The position numbers and the translations under genes were made by a program. This document shows positions 1 through 9,582 of a DNA stretch of 64,000 nucleotides, in pieces. The DNA is taken from contig NZ_JAATIZ010000002.1 in NCBI RefSeq assembly GCF_011927625.1, forward strand, positions 496,001 through 560,000, written 5' to 3'. Every line of letters starts with the position of its first letter. Positions within the stretch are counted from its first letter, which is position 1. This DNA comes from Paenalcaligenes hominis. GTDB lineage: Bacteria > Pseudomonadota > Gammaproteobacteria > Burkholderiales > Burkholderiaceae_B. The notes under the pieces are model-generated. The model was not told where the DNA came from and searched no databases. It saw only the letters and a program-made list of their open reading frames with translations.

Positions 1-1263
1 TGTGGCCGAGGGTTCAGTAGGGGCAGATTTTGTGCCCGCCGCCCCTAACAACTGCTGCGTCCATTGTGAAATGCGGTGCTTTATGTGCGTTTGTGCAGAG
101 TCAACGGGCGCGCTGTGCTGATCGGTATCAAAAGCGACCGTGACCTTATTCAAATTTAACTGTTGCTCGGTGGCATCGTATTTGAGCTCGACGGCCCATG
201 CCGACCAGACCTCTTGAGCAGGCTGCTGCTCGTAATCAAAGGCTTTTACATACGCAAAGCCATAGCCGTGGTCTGGCTTTTGTGGCGTATAGACGTCCCC
301 GGTGGCATTGACCCAACCGGCTTGCGTCGCGGCACGTTGAATGAGCTGTTTACCACGCTCATCACTCATTTGTGCTAGGCGGGCTTGTAGCGGATCTTGC
401 CCTTGGGCGCGTTGGTGCTCATCAAACTCGGACTCTGCCGCAAAGCTTAATGCCGCGGCATAGTCGGCCTGCTGACCGGTTGGTGCTACCCACTCTATGT
501 GCTGCGCTACGGCGGTGTTGACGTAATCAGTACGAACCTCGACCCCAGCAGGTTGAGGTGCGCTCCACCCTAATAACCGTGCCGCAATAGAAGTGCCTAA
601 GCCGGGATGCACATTAGCGTGCCACCTGGTATCGGAGCTATCGTTTAATGCCAAGCGCATCACCTGCAACTGCGACTGGGCTTGTCTATAAACAGGCCTA
701 TCTACCTCTAGGGCTAACAACGCTGCCTCGACAGCCACATCATAGGATTCGGTTAATGGGGTGGTGCTTTGGTAGAGATGAATGTGTTCTGGGCTTAAGC
801 CCGTGACGACCGCAATTTCAGACTGCAATTGACGTGGATACGCGGTGCTTAGCCACAGGTGAAGCTGTTGATCCACGTAATGCGCCACCGCCCATGCCGC
901 GGTATTGTCCACGCTGCTGTCCCAACTATAGGTATCCTGATAAGACCAAGTGGAAGCCGCAATGGTATGACCCCAGTCCACCTCTACCTTATCGCGTGCC
1001 TGATACGCGGCATGTTGTTGAACTGCCACCACCGCCAGAAAATGGTGGCGCTGAACGCATTTCACTACCCCTGGCACGTGTTGAGCGGCGGTCCAATCTA
1101 CGGATGGGGTGTGGCTGGTTTCGGTCGCGGTGACTGCGGTTAGCACGTCAGCCGCCGGATAAATGACGGCGCCATATAAAAAATGGGCTGAGGTGGGTAG
1201 TGACGGTGCGGCGGCTAATTGGTGGTTAGTAAAATGAAGTGTGGCTAAAGAACGTGGACTCAT
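1..1263 (-). CDS. Degenerate molybdopterin-subunit paralogue of nicotinate dehydrogenase (partial)
   Basis: The reading frame is open from an ATG at 1263 (Shine-Dalgarno AGGAG just upstream) to the left edge, so the C-terminus is missing. The 421 residues seen align by eye with the xanthine dehydrogenase/IorB large-subunit fold. They begin at the a/b-hammerhead domain (HVPGVVKC, AVVAVQQHAAYQARD), pass a region matching the FeMo domain (GLSPEHIHLY), and end near SAWAVELKYDATEQQLNLNK. Compared with the intact subunit at 1969-4227 it lacks the N-terminal cofactor-binding block (AFNGHVDLGTG) and the CYGRN loop, and shows no cofactor ligands in the visible part. It lies 9 bp downstream of nicA on the same strand, so it is probably a dehydrogenase component. 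Three-subunit nicotinate dehydrogenases and P. putida NicB carry c-type cytochrome domains. The unseen C-terminus may hold these, but that is inference. Confidence 0.7.
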   Translation of the reverse strand, partial: MSPRSLATLHFTNHQLAAAPSLPTSAHFLYGAVIYPAADVLTAVTATETSHTPSVDWTAAQHVPGVVKCVQRHHFLAVVAVQQHAAYQARDKVEVDWGHTIAASTWSYQDTYSWDSSVDNTAAWAVAHYVDQQLHLWLSTAYPRQLQSEIAVVTGLSPEHIHLYQSTTPLTESYDVAVEAALLALEVDRPVYRQAQSQLQVMRLALNDSSDTRWHANVHPGLGTSIAARLLGWSAPQPAGVEVRTDYVNTAVAQHIEWVAPTGQQADYAAALSFAAESEFDEHQRAQGQDPLQARLAQMSDERGKQLIQRAATQAGWVNATGDVYTPQKPDHGYGFAYVKAFDYEQQPAQEVWSAWAVELKYDATEQQLNLNKVTVAFDTDQHSAPVDSAQTHIKHRISQWTQQLLGAAGTKSAPTEPSAT

Positions 1264-1272
1264 TGCTTTCTC

Positions 1273-1743
1273 CTAGACCGATTGGGCAGCAGCGCGAGCC
1301 GCGGCGAGAATTTCTATGTGAGTGCCACATCGACATAAATTATTGCGTAGCTCGTTACGAATTTCTGCCTCGGAGGGATGCGGATTGCGTAACAATAAGG
1401 CTTGAACCGTCATAATCATGCCATTGAGACAATAACCGCATTGCGCGGCTTGGTGATCAATAAAGGCTTGTTGGACAGGATTAGGCTGCCCGTTGTGGGC
1501 TAGCCCCTCGAGGGTGGTGATGCAGTAGTCTTTGACTGCCCCACACGTCGTCACACACGAACGCGCGGCGACACCATCGACCAATACCGTACAGGCGCCG
1601 CATTCGCCTAGGCCACACCCAAATTTTGCACTCGTCAAACCGAGGTCATTACGCAACACATACAGCAATGGCGTATCTGGGCTAACCGTGACGGTTTTTT
1701 CCTGACCATTTACACTGAGTTTTATGGAAATAAGACTAGACAT
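1273..1743 (-). CDS. nicA: Nicotinate dehydrogenase, [2Fe-2S] small subunit
   Basis: This is a 156-residue iron-sulfur subunit of the xanthine dehydrogenase family. It passes electrons from the molybdenum site during hydroxylation of nicotinate at C6. The N-terminal plant-ferredoxin-type cluster motif CGLGECGACTVLVDG is present, and the C-terminal helical [2Fe-2S]-binding domain has CGYCLNGM and CRCGTH. Length is typical (150-160). The start was set at ATG 1743; an in-frame GTG at 1770 would add nine residues of non-family sequence. It is divergent from nicB and followed after 9 bp by the degraded large-subunit paralogue. The NicA identity rests on context (nicB, C, X, D, F around it); the family assignment is certain. 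Confidence 0.9.
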   Translation of the reverse strand: MSSLISIKLSVNGQEKTVTVSPDTPLLYVLRNDLGLTSAKFGCGLGECGACTVLVDGVAARSCVTTCGAVKDYCITTLEGLAHNGQPNPVQQAFIDHQAAQCGYCLNGMIMTVQALLLRNPHPSEAEIRNELRNNLCRCGTHIEILAAARAAAQSV

Positions 1744-1763
1744 CAACCCACCAATTAAAAGCC

Positions 1764-1923
1764 TACACACTCTATTAAACTAGAACCTACAATCATACCC
1801 TTTAAATATAAACAATCTAAAAAGAAAAAAATATCACTATCAGCTAGGGGTTTATACTTAAAAAATGTCTGCCTTATATCAATAAAAAAATATTTCATAT
1901 AACCTATATACAGCGCACACACT
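1764..1923. promoter_or_regulatory. Divergent nicA/nicB control region with repeated ACACACT motifs
   Basis: The 225-bp AT-rich gap between nicA and nicB carries TACACACT at 1764-1771 and CACACACT at 1916-1923, each followed by an A/T-rich TATT/TTTAAA tract. The first copy abuts the nicA start and the second lies about 50 bp before nicB. The same TACACACT word recurs twice in the nicC/nicR gap (9420, 9516). That distribution suggests a shared operator, possibly for NicR, but this is inference. Confidence 0.45.
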
Positions 1924-1968
1924 ATTTAAAGCGTTTTAAAAAAGCGCTAAGCCAGTTAAGGAATTACC

Positions 1969-4227
1969 ATGTTTGATCGCGCGCCACGCTCAACACAACA
2001 ACGTCTTTTATCTCACCCCAACAGCCTGCTAATTGTGCGCGAGCCGAGCTTGCCACCCACGCCTGCACCGGGTCAACCGGGGGTGAATTCCACTTACCTT
2101 CAAGCTCACGATGATATTTTTGTGGCCATTACCGACGAAGGCATCTTTGCATTTAATGGTCACGTAGATTTGGGTACAGGCATTCAGACAGCGCTAGGGC
2201 AAATCGTGGCCGATGAACTAGACATACGACCCGATCAACTGCAAATGGTGCTAGGTCATACCGATGCGTCGCCTAACCAAGGGCCAACCATCGCCAGCGC
2301 CTCTATTCAAATTACAGCTGTGCCACTGCGTAAAGCCGCTGCGCAGGCTAAACAAATTTTACTGCAACATCAGAGCCAAGCTTGGCAAGTGAATGTAAAA
2401 GACCTGCATGCGGATCAGGGGGTTATTTACGGCCCGAATGGCTTAGCCATACGCTATGAAGACGCTGTTCAGGCTGTGCAATTGCGCGCCTACCTCGATA
2501 ACGATACCGTCACTAAAACCCCAGCGCAGCTCAAACTCGTTGGTCAATCAGCGCCCCGCGTTGATATTCCTAAAAAAGCCGTGGGCGCCTTTACCTATGT
2601 GCACGATGTACAGGTACCTGGTATGTGGCATGCCCGTGTGGTGCGCCCCCCCTACTTAGGGCGGGATAGCGGCGACTTTATTGGACGCAGCCTCATTTCG
2701 GTGGACCCTCATTCCGTCAGCCATATTAGCCCCGATATCGAAGTGATACAGCAGGGCGATTTTGTTGCTGTGATTGCGCAACGCGAAGAGCACGCTGCTC
2801 AGGCCGCGCGCGAGCTAAGCGTCAGCTGGCACACGCCGCCAGATTTAATGGATTTGTCGTGTTTACGTGATGCAGTGGATGCCCATTTCTCTACACCCCG
2901 TCTGTTGAAAGACACGCCCTTAGAGAACCCCACGCCTGACGGTTGCATAGAGCTAGAAAATGAATACGTTTGGCCCTTTCAATTACATGGCTCGATTGGC
3001 CCCTCTTGCGCTGTCGCGATTTACGATCCCGCGCTTACGCAAATTTGGTCGGGTAGCCAAAACCCCCATATGCTGCGCGCTCAACTTAGTGAACTTTTTG
3101 ACATTGATGAAGGCACGATCGAAATTATTCGTCACGAGGCATCAGGCTGCTATGGCCGCAACTGCGCCGATGATGTGTGCGCCGATGCCCTGCTCATCGC
3201 TAAACTAAGTCAACGACCGATACGAGTTCAGCTGACGCGCGAGCAAGAGCATGCATGGGAGCCCAAAGGCGCTGCGCAGCTTATGAAAAACAAAGCCCTA
3301 GTCAGCCCTGACGGCGAGCTATTACGTTATGAGTTTCAAACCCATTACCCTTCCAATGATGCCCCTTTATTAGCCGCGTTGTTAACGGGTCAGGTGTCTG
3401 CCCAGCCTCGTACCTTACAGATGGGCGATCGTACCGCAGTGCCTCCGTATGCGTATTCAAGTCAACATATTGTATGTAATGATATGGCACCGATTGTGCG
3501 AGCCTCGTGGCTGCGGGGCGTTTCTGCCTTGCCCAATTCGTTCGCTCATGAATGCATGATTGACGAGTTAGCGTATGCGGTGGGCCACGACCAAGTGGCT
3601 TTTCGGGTGAAACACCTTCATGAAGACCCACGCGCTCAAGACCTGCTGTTGGCGGTGGCCAAACAGGCACAGTGGCAGCCCAACCATGCTGGCTCACGTG
3701 GCGTCAGCGATGCAGACGGTTGGATGTACGGTCGCGGTGTTGGCTATGCCCGCTATATTCATAGTAAGTTTCCTGGCTTTGGCTCGGCCTGGTCAGCCTG
3801 GATCGTGGACTTAAAAGTGCATGAACGCACTGGCCAAGTGATTATCGAACACATCACCGTTGGTCAAGACACGGGGCAGATGATTAACCCCGCTGGCGTA
3901 CGCCATCAAATTCATGGCAATGTGATCCAATCCCTAAGCCGCACCCTCTATGAATCCGTGCAGTTTGATGCACAAGGGGTCACCAGTTTGGAATGGGGCG
4001 CCTACCCTATCCTGAAATTTACCGACTTACCTCCCATTGATGTGGTGCTGGTAGAGCGCCCTGACGAGGCCCCGCTTGGTTCGGGCGAGTCTGGGTCGCT
4101 GCCCTGCGCTCCTGCTGTGGCGAACGCTTTGTTTGATGCCACGGCACGGCGGTTTTACGAAGCGCCTTTTAGCCCCACTCATGTCAAACACATTTTAACT
4201 ACTCAACCCCCCGTTACTAGGAGATAA
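1969..4227 (+). CDS. nicB: Nicotinate dehydrogenase, molybdopterin-binding large subunit
   Basis: This 752-residue IorB-type molybdenum hydroxylase subunit hydroxylates nicotinate to 6-hydroxynicotinate. It has the N-terminal block AFNGHVDLGTGIQTALGQ and GPTIASASIQ, the hammerhead domain (about 195-300), the CYGRN loop, RASWLRGVS, and the GSGESG motif whose Glu707 is the expected catalytic glutamate. Length equals a bare IorB subunit and is far shorter than P. putida NicB, which carries C-terminal cytochrome c domains; none is present here. The Shine-Dalgarno AAGGA precedes ATG 1969. It heads the nicB-D-X-F operon; nicD starts 5 bp downstream and its ribosome site (AGGAG) lies in the last nicB codons. 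Electrons presumably go to a separate cytochrome, perhaps the product of the gene at the left edge. Confidence 0.88.
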   Translation: MFDRAPRSTQQRLLSHPNSLLIVREPSLPPTPAPGQPGVNSTYLQAHDDIFVAITDEGIFAFNGHVDLGTGIQTALGQIVADELDIRPDQLQMVLGHTDASPNQGPTIASASIQITAVPLRKAAAQAKQILLQHQSQAWQVNVKDLHADQGVIYGPNGLAIRYEDAVQAVQLRAYLDNDTVTKTPAQLKLVGQSAPRVDIPKKAVGAFTYVHDVQVPGMWHARVVRPPYLGRDSGDFIGRSLISVDPHSVSHISPDIEVIQQGDFVAVIAQREEHAAQAARELSVSWHTPPDLMDLSCLRDAVDAHFSTPRLLKDTPLENPTPDGCIELENEYVWPFQLHGSIGPSCAVAIYDPALTQIWSGSQNPHMLRAQLSELFDIDEGTIEIIRHEASGCYGRNCADDVCADALLIAKLSQRPIRVQLTREQEHAWEPKGAAQLMKNKALVSPDGELLRYEFQTHYPSNDAPLLAALLTGQVSAQPRTLQMGDRTAVPPYAYSSQHIVCNDMAPIVRASWLRGVSALPNSFAHECMIDELAYAVGHDQVAFRVKHLHEDPRAQDLLLAVAKQAQWQPNHAGSRGVSDADGWMYGRGVGYARYIHSKFPGFGSAWSAWIVDLKVHERTGQVIIEHITVGQDTGQMINPAGVRHQIHGNVIQSLSRTLYESVQFDAQGVTSLEWGAYPILKFTDLPPIDVVLVERPDEAPLGSGESGSLPCAPAVANALFDATARRFYEAPFSPTHVKHILTTQPPVTRR

Positions 4228-4232
4228 AGAGA

Positions 4233-5063
4233 ATGAGTACCTTCTTATATGGCGGCAACGTACATGCCAATGGTATCCGTCAACACTACTTACGTTACGG
4301 CAAGCCAAACGATGCGGCCCAACAGCAACGTGATGCCATTATTCTGGTGCCTGGCATTACCAGCCCCGCTGTAACCTGGGGTTTTGTGGCAGAACGCTTA
4401 GGTCAGTATTTTGATACGTATGTACTGGATGTACGCGGGCGCGGCCTTAGTTCTGCGGAAGATGGCCTAGATTATGGTCTAACAGCCCAAGCGCATGACG
4501 TCATTGAATTCGCCAAGGCCATTGGCTTAACACGCTATGCCGTCGTGGGTCATTCCATGGGGGGCCGTATTGGTGCACGCGCTGCCGCTATGCACCCCGA
4601 AGGCCTCACCCGTCTGGTTATGGTGGACCCGCCCGTTTCTGGCCCAGGCCGTCGTCCTTATCCTGCTCAGTTACCTTGGTATGTGGATTCGATGGCGCTC
4701 GCACGAAAAGGCTGCACCGCAGAGCAAATGCGTGCTTTTTGCCCTACTTGGACCGAAGAGCAGCTACAACTGCGCGCTCAATGGCTTCATACATGTAATG
4801 AATCCGCCATTATCCAAAGTTTTAACGATTTCCAAAATGACGATGTACACCAAGACTTTGCTAAAGTCACTGTGCCTACCTTGCTCATGATTGCCGAGCG
4901 CGGCGATGTGATCCGTCCCGAAGAAGCAGAAGAAATCCAATCCCTTATTCCTAAGCTCAGCATTTCCCATGTTGCCGATGCCGGTCACATGATCCCATGG
5001 GACAACGAAGAAGGCTTTTATCAAGCCTTTGGCGAGTTCCTCGGCGCTGCGTTAAACCCTTAA
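4233..5063 (+). CDS. nicD: N-formylmaleamate deformylase
   Basis: This 276-residue alpha/beta hydrolase should hydrolyse N-formylmaleamate to maleamate and formate. The nucleophile elbow GHSMGG places Ser108, VMVDPP gives a candidate acid Asp132, and DAGHMIPWD gives His252; this matches the Ser-Asp-His triad order of characterised NicD. The oxyanion region LVPGITSPAVTWGF is near residue 40. The length agrees with NicD enzymes (about 265-275). It sits between nicB and nicX in one tight operon (5 and 19 bp gaps), which separates it from the many other alpha/beta hydrolases. ATG 4233 has AGGAG at the right spacing. Confidence 0.92.
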   Translation: MSTFLYGGNVHANGIRQHYLRYGKPNDAAQQQRDAIILVPGITSPAVTWGFVAERLGQYFDTYVLDVRGRGLSSAEDGLDYGLTAQAHDVIEFAKAIGLTRYAVVGHSMGGRIGARAAAMHPEGLTRLVMVDPPVSGPGRRPYPAQLPWYVDSMALARKGCTAEQMRAFCPTWTEEQLQLRAQWLHTCNESAIIQSFNDFQNDDVHQDFAKVTVPTLLMIAERGDVIRPEEAEEIQSLIPKLSISHVADAGHMIPWDNEEGFYQAFGEFLGAALNP

Positions 5064-5082
5064 GCTAAACCGGAGTTGTTTT

Positions 5083-6129
5083 ATGGCCGTCAGCGACTAT
5101 CAACTAATTAATGCTTGGCTCGAGGTACTTAGCCTCTCCAAACTGGAAAAAAACCAAACCGTTACGATTCTGACCGGTGCCTCTACGCACCCTCAAACCT
5201 TGCGTTGCGCCTTAACAGCTGTGCAAATGAAAGGGGCGATAGTGAATCGTTTGGATTTGCCCCCCGTCAATGCAGAAAAAGCCTTAAGTCGTGATTCGTT
5301 ATCCTACTTAGGCACCACACCGATTACCAACAACCCTGCCGCCATTGCTGCATTAAAAGCCAGCGATTTGGTATTGGATTTGATGACATTACTTTTTTCA
5401 CCCGAACAAGGTGAAATTTTAGCCAGCGGTACTAAGATTCTCTTGGCTGTTGAGCCACCAGAGATTTTGGTTCGTGCGCTTCCTAGTCAAGCCGACCGTA
5501 CTCGCGTGTTAAATGCAGCTAAAAAAATCGAAAATGCCTCTGCCATGCGTATTAGCTCTGCGGCTGGCACCAACCTGTACTGCCCAATTGGCGATTTCCC
5601 CGCCATCAGCGAATACGGCTTTGTTGACGAACCCGGACGTTGGGACCACTGGCCAAGCGGCTTTGTGCTGACATGGCCTAACGAAGGTGGCGCGACAGGA
5701 ACCATCGTCATTGATAAAGGCGATATTTTACTGCCTCAGAAAAAATACGTGTCCGAGCCCATTACGCTTACCGTAGAAAATGGCTACGCGACCAAAATTG
5801 AGGGTGGCATCGACGCTGAGCTCTTAGATGAGTATATGCAAACCTTTAACGACCCCGAAGGCTATGCCATTTCTCATATTGGCTGGGGTCTACAGCCTCG
5901 TACGCACTGGTCTACCTTAGATCATTACGATAAAGAGCAAACCATTGGTATGGATGCGCGTGCCTTTGAGGGGAATTTCCTCTTTTCCCTAGGGCCAAAT
6001 AACGAGGCAGGGGGCGACCGCACCACCGCTTGTCATATTGATATCCCCTTACGCCGTTGCGATGTATTTTTAGATGATCTCTGCGTAGTGAAAGCAGGAC
6101 GTGTTTTAGATGGAGCAAACAATGAGTGA
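5083..6129 (+). CDS. nicX: 2,5-dihydroxypyridine 5,6-dioxygenase
   Basis: This 348-residue Fe(II) extradiol-type dioxygenase opens the ring of 2,5-dihydroxypyridine to N-formylmaleamate. The NicX fold is related to leucine aminopeptidases, and its iron ligands are two histidines and an aspartate. Here His265 (ISHIGWG) and His318/Asp320 (ACHIDIPLR) fall at exactly the positions reported for the P. putida enzyme, as far as I recall it. GGAG lies 9 bp before ATG 5083. The 3' end overlaps nicF by 8 bp, consistent with translational coupling. Confidence 0.94.
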   Translation: MAVSDYQLINAWLEVLSLSKLEKNQTVTILTGASTHPQTLRCALTAVQMKGAIVNRLDLPPVNAEKALSRDSLSYLGTTPITNNPAAIAALKASDLVLDLMTLLFSPEQGEILASGTKILLAVEPPEILVRALPSQADRTRVLNAAKKIENASAMRISSAAGTNLYCPIGDFPAISEYGFVDEPGRWDHWPSGFVLTWPNEGGATGTIVIDKGDILLPQKKYVSEPITLTVENGYATKIEGGIDAELLDEYMQTFNDPEGYAISHIGWGLQPRTHWSTLDHYDKEQTIGMDARAFEGNFLFSLGPNNEAGGDRTTACHIDIPLRRCDVFLDDLCVVKAGRVLDGANNE

Positions 6130-6736
6130 AACTGCGGTTTACGCTAAACAAGGTTTTGGCGCACAACTGGAGCCTAAAGCCCCTTATGGCCTATTAATTA
6201 TTGATTTAGTAAACGGCTTTGCTGATCCAGAGGTATTTGGTGGCGGTAATATTCCCGAAGCCATTGCAAACACCCAAGAACTGCTTGCTCTAGCCCGTGA
6301 AAAAAACTGGCCTGTGGCGCATACGCGCATTGTTTTTGCCGATGATCAGTCCGATAACAACATCTTTAGCATTAAAGTGCCAAGCATGTTGACCCTGCTA
6401 GAAGACAGCCACAACAGTCAAATCGTGCCCGAGCTAGCTCCAGCAGAAGGTGAGTTAGTCGTACGCAAAACAGTGCCCTCTGCCTTTTTTGGCACCTCAT
6501 TAGCAGCATGGCTAACCCAACGTGGTGTGCAAACATTAGTGGTAGCCGGTGCCGTGACTAGTGGTTGTGTCCGGGCATCAGTGGTTGATGCCATGCAATT
6601 AGGCTTCCGCCCGTTAGTGGTGTCGGATTGCGTGGGCGACCGCGCTATTGCTCCACACGACGCGAACTTGTTTGATATGGAACAAAAATACGCCTACGTG
6701 GCCACGCTAGAACAAACCAAAGCCCTATTGGCTTAG
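6122..6736 (+). CDS. nicF: Maleamate amidohydrolase
   Basis: This 204-residue cysteine hydrolase of the isochorismatase family turns maleamate into maleate and ammonia. The family triad is visible: Asp in LLIIDLVNGF, Lys in VVRKTVPSAF, and the nucleophile Cys in AGAVTSGCVRAS. The start was placed at ATG 6122 because GGAG lies 6 bp upstream; an in-frame ATG at 6110 lacks a ribosome site. The gene overlaps the nicX stop codon. It is the last gene of the nicB-D-X-F operon and is followed by a bidirectional terminator. Confidence 0.93.
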   Translation: MSETAVYAKQGFGAQLEPKAPYGLLIIDLVNGFADPEVFGGGNIPEAIANTQELLALAREKNWPVAHTRIVFADDQSDNNIFSIKVPSMLTLLEDSHNSQIVPELAPAEGELVVRKTVPSAFFGTSLAAWLTQRGVQTLVVAGAVTSGCVRASVVDAMQLGFRPLVVSDCVGDRAIAPHDANLFDMEQKYAYVATLEQTKALLA

Positions 6737-6759
6737 GTGATTCAACCACACGCTCTCTG

Positions 6760-6777
6760 CCCCTAGCATGCTAGGGG
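6760..6777. repeat. Perfect 18-bp palindrome after nicF
   Basis: CCCCTAGCATGCTAGGGG is self-complementary over all 18 bases and lies just upstream of the terminator hairpin. It contains two CTAG sites, a rare tetramer in many proteobacteria. It could act as an extra RNA hairpin stabilising the nicF transcript end, or as a protein site; there is no direct evidence for either. Confidence 0.6.
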
Positions 6778-6778
6778 T

Positions 6779-6811
6779 AAAAAAAAGCCTGAGCAATGCT
6801 CAGGCTTTTTT
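6779..6811. terminator. Bidirectional Rho-independent terminator between nicF and nicT
   Basis: Stem GCCTGAGC (6787-6794) pairs with GCTCAGGC (6798-6805) around an AAT loop. An A-run on the left (6779-6786) and a T-run on the right (6806-6811) allow termination in both directions. It separates the converging nicF and nicT transcripts. Confidence 0.92.
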
Positions 6812-6830
6812 GTAGGTAGAACAAGCTGGA

Positions 6831-8144
6831 TTAACGGTTTACTAGCTTGGCTGGGAAGGCCAGAGCCAAGAACGCGTTAAATACCAAACACGCGGCAAAG
6901 AACCACAAGGCGGCATGGCTTGTGCCGGTTAAATCAGTGGCGATCCCCATCAATGAGTTACTGACTAGACCTGCAATATTGGCTAATGAACACGCTAAGG
7001 CAAACCCAGTCGCTGCCGCCGTTCCTTTTAAGAAGGTAGCTGGCACACTGAAAAATACCGGTACGGCACCTAGCAATGCACACGAGGCAACGGTAAAGCA
7101 CACCACCGTCATGACCAAGTTACCACCAAAAAACGTGCTAACGGTTAACGCGGCGGCACCAATGAGTAAAGGAATACATAAGTGCCAACGGCGCTCGCGG
7201 TGACGATCCGAGCTAGCCCCAACAAAAAGCATACCAAACACCCCAGCAATACTTGGGATAGCGGTTAGTAAGCCAATATGGAAGGTATCCATAACGCCAG
7301 CATTACGAATAAAGGTTGGCATCCAGAACCCAATTGCATAGGCTCCGAGCAAAATAGAGAAGTCGATACTGCCGAGCATCCAGACTTTTAAGTTAAAGAA
7401 ACCGTCTTTAAAGCTGCTCTTGCTGTGCTTACCTTCTCGGTCATCGGCATCTAGGTCTTTTTTCAATAAGGCTTTTTCTTCGGCGCTTAACCATTTCGCT
7501 TTTTCGTAATGATCAGGTAATGCCCAAAACGTTAAAATACCTAGCAAAATACTGGGGATGGCTTCAAGGAAAAACAGCCATTGCCATCCGTGCCAACCAT
7601 TTAAACCATGGAAATGACCCATGATCCAGCCAGAAATCGGGCCGCCAATTACGCTAGATAGGGGTAGACCTAGCATAAATAAAGCAATAATTTTGCCACG
7701 ACGGTAGGTAGGGAACCAGGTCGTTAGGTAATACAACACACCGGGCAAGAACCCTGCCTCTGCGGCACCTAACAAAAAGCGCACAATATAAAACTGAGTG
7801 GGGGTGGTCACGAGCATGGTCAAGCCGGACAAAATGCCCCACGAGATCATAATACGGGCAATCCAAACGCGAGCCCCTACTTTTTCTAGTGCCAAGTTAC
7901 TGGGCACTTCAAATAAGATATAGCCCACAAAGAACAACCCAGCACCTAGACCGTAAATGGTCTCGCTAAATTGTAAGTCTTCGAGCATTTGTAGCTTAGC
8001 AAAACCTACGTTAATACGATCCAAATAGGCTGCTAAATAACAAAAGCATAAAAATGGAATTAACTTCCAAACGATCTTCTTGTAAAGCTCTTGATTATGT
8101 CCACTAGCGTGCGGCGCGGACCCGAGAGCTGCCTGTGTTTGCAT
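6831..8144 (-). CDS. nicT: MFS transporter, probable nicotinate (or 6-hydroxynicotinate) importer
   Basis: This 437-residue, 12-helix major facilitator protein belongs to the anion:cation symporter branch. It has YLDRINVGFAKLQM after helix 1, VPSNLALEKVGARVWIARIM in the first half, and a long charged central loop (KKDLDADDREGKHSKSS) between helices 6 and 7. NicT of Pseudomonas belongs to this subfamily and serves nicotinate catabolism. The gene is downstream of nicC on the same strand inside the nic island, so a nicotinate-type substrate is inferred from position. The ATG at 8144 is preceded by AGGAG. A strong inverted repeat lies in the nicC-nicT gap. Confidence 0.85.
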   Translation of the reverse strand: MQTQAALGSAPHASGHNQELYKKIVWKLIPFLCFCYLAAYLDRINVGFAKLQMLEDLQFSETIYGLGAGLFFVGYILFEVPSNLALEKVGARVWIARIMISWGILSGLTMLVTTPTQFYIVRFLLGAAEAGFLPGVLYYLTTWFPTYRRGKIIALFMLGLPLSSVIGGPISGWIMGHFHGLNGWHGWQWLFFLEAIPSILLGILTFWALPDHYEKAKWLSAEEKALLKKDLDADDREGKHSKSSFKDGFFNLKVWMLGSIDFSILLGAYAIGFWMPTFIRNAGVMDTFHIGLLTAIPSIAGVFGMLFVGASSDRHRERRWHLCIPLLIGAAALTVSTFFGGNLVMTVVCFTVASCALLGAVPVFFSVPATFLKGTAAATGFALACSLANIAGLVSNSLMGIATDLTGTSHAALWFFAACLVFNAFLALAFPAKLVNR

Positions 8145-8169
8145 GATTGTCTCCTACTACCATAAAAGC

Positions 8170-8198
8170 GTTAACGCATTTATAAAAAATGCGTTAAC
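8170..8198. repeat. 12-bp inverted repeat between nicC and nicT
   Basis: GTTAACGCATTT (8170-8181) and AAATGCGTTAAC (8187-8198) are perfect complements separated by 5 bases. No T-run follows on the transcribed (minus) strand, so it is a poor intrinsic terminator. It could be an operator for nicT, or an mRNA hairpin that lowers nicT expression relative to nicC. Confidence 0.7.
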
Positions 8199-8223
8199 TA
8201 AACTATCTGTCTGTACCTAAATT

Positions 8224-9390
<1,167 letters not shown>

Positions 9391-9415
9391 CTAAGCTTAA
9401 AACGTATTAGATTAA

Positions 9416-9526
9416 AGTGTACACACTGATAACGATCTAAGAAACAAGAAAATATTAGGGGTTTACGCTAATAAAGAACCGTTTTTTACAGCGCCTAGAC
9501 TTTAAATCACCTGTGTACACACTGTG
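9416..9526. promoter_or_regulatory. nicC/nicR divergent control region with two TACACACT sites
   Basis: AGTGTACACACTGAT (9416-9430) and CTGTGTACACACTGTG (9511-9526) share the core GTGTACACACT. The second contains the perfect palindrome TGTGTACACA (9512-9521). Two near-copies in the gap between a MarR regulator and its likely target are a typical operator layout, and related words occur in the nicA/nicB gap. Binding by NicR is inferred. Confidence 0.55.
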
Positions 9527-9582
9527 GTTTCACTAAAGGCTATACTGTAACCATTGTCTTAAAACTGCGTTAAGGAAGAAGG

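Noticed and set aside
834-1143. Two overlapping plus-strand reading frames
   Set aside because: They are antisense to the molybdopterin-subunit paralogue, which has a ribosome site and recognisable family sequence; neither frame resembles a protein.
3302-3697. 131-residue minus-strand frame
   Set aside because: It lies wholly inside nicB on the other strand and has no ribosome site or recognisable domain.
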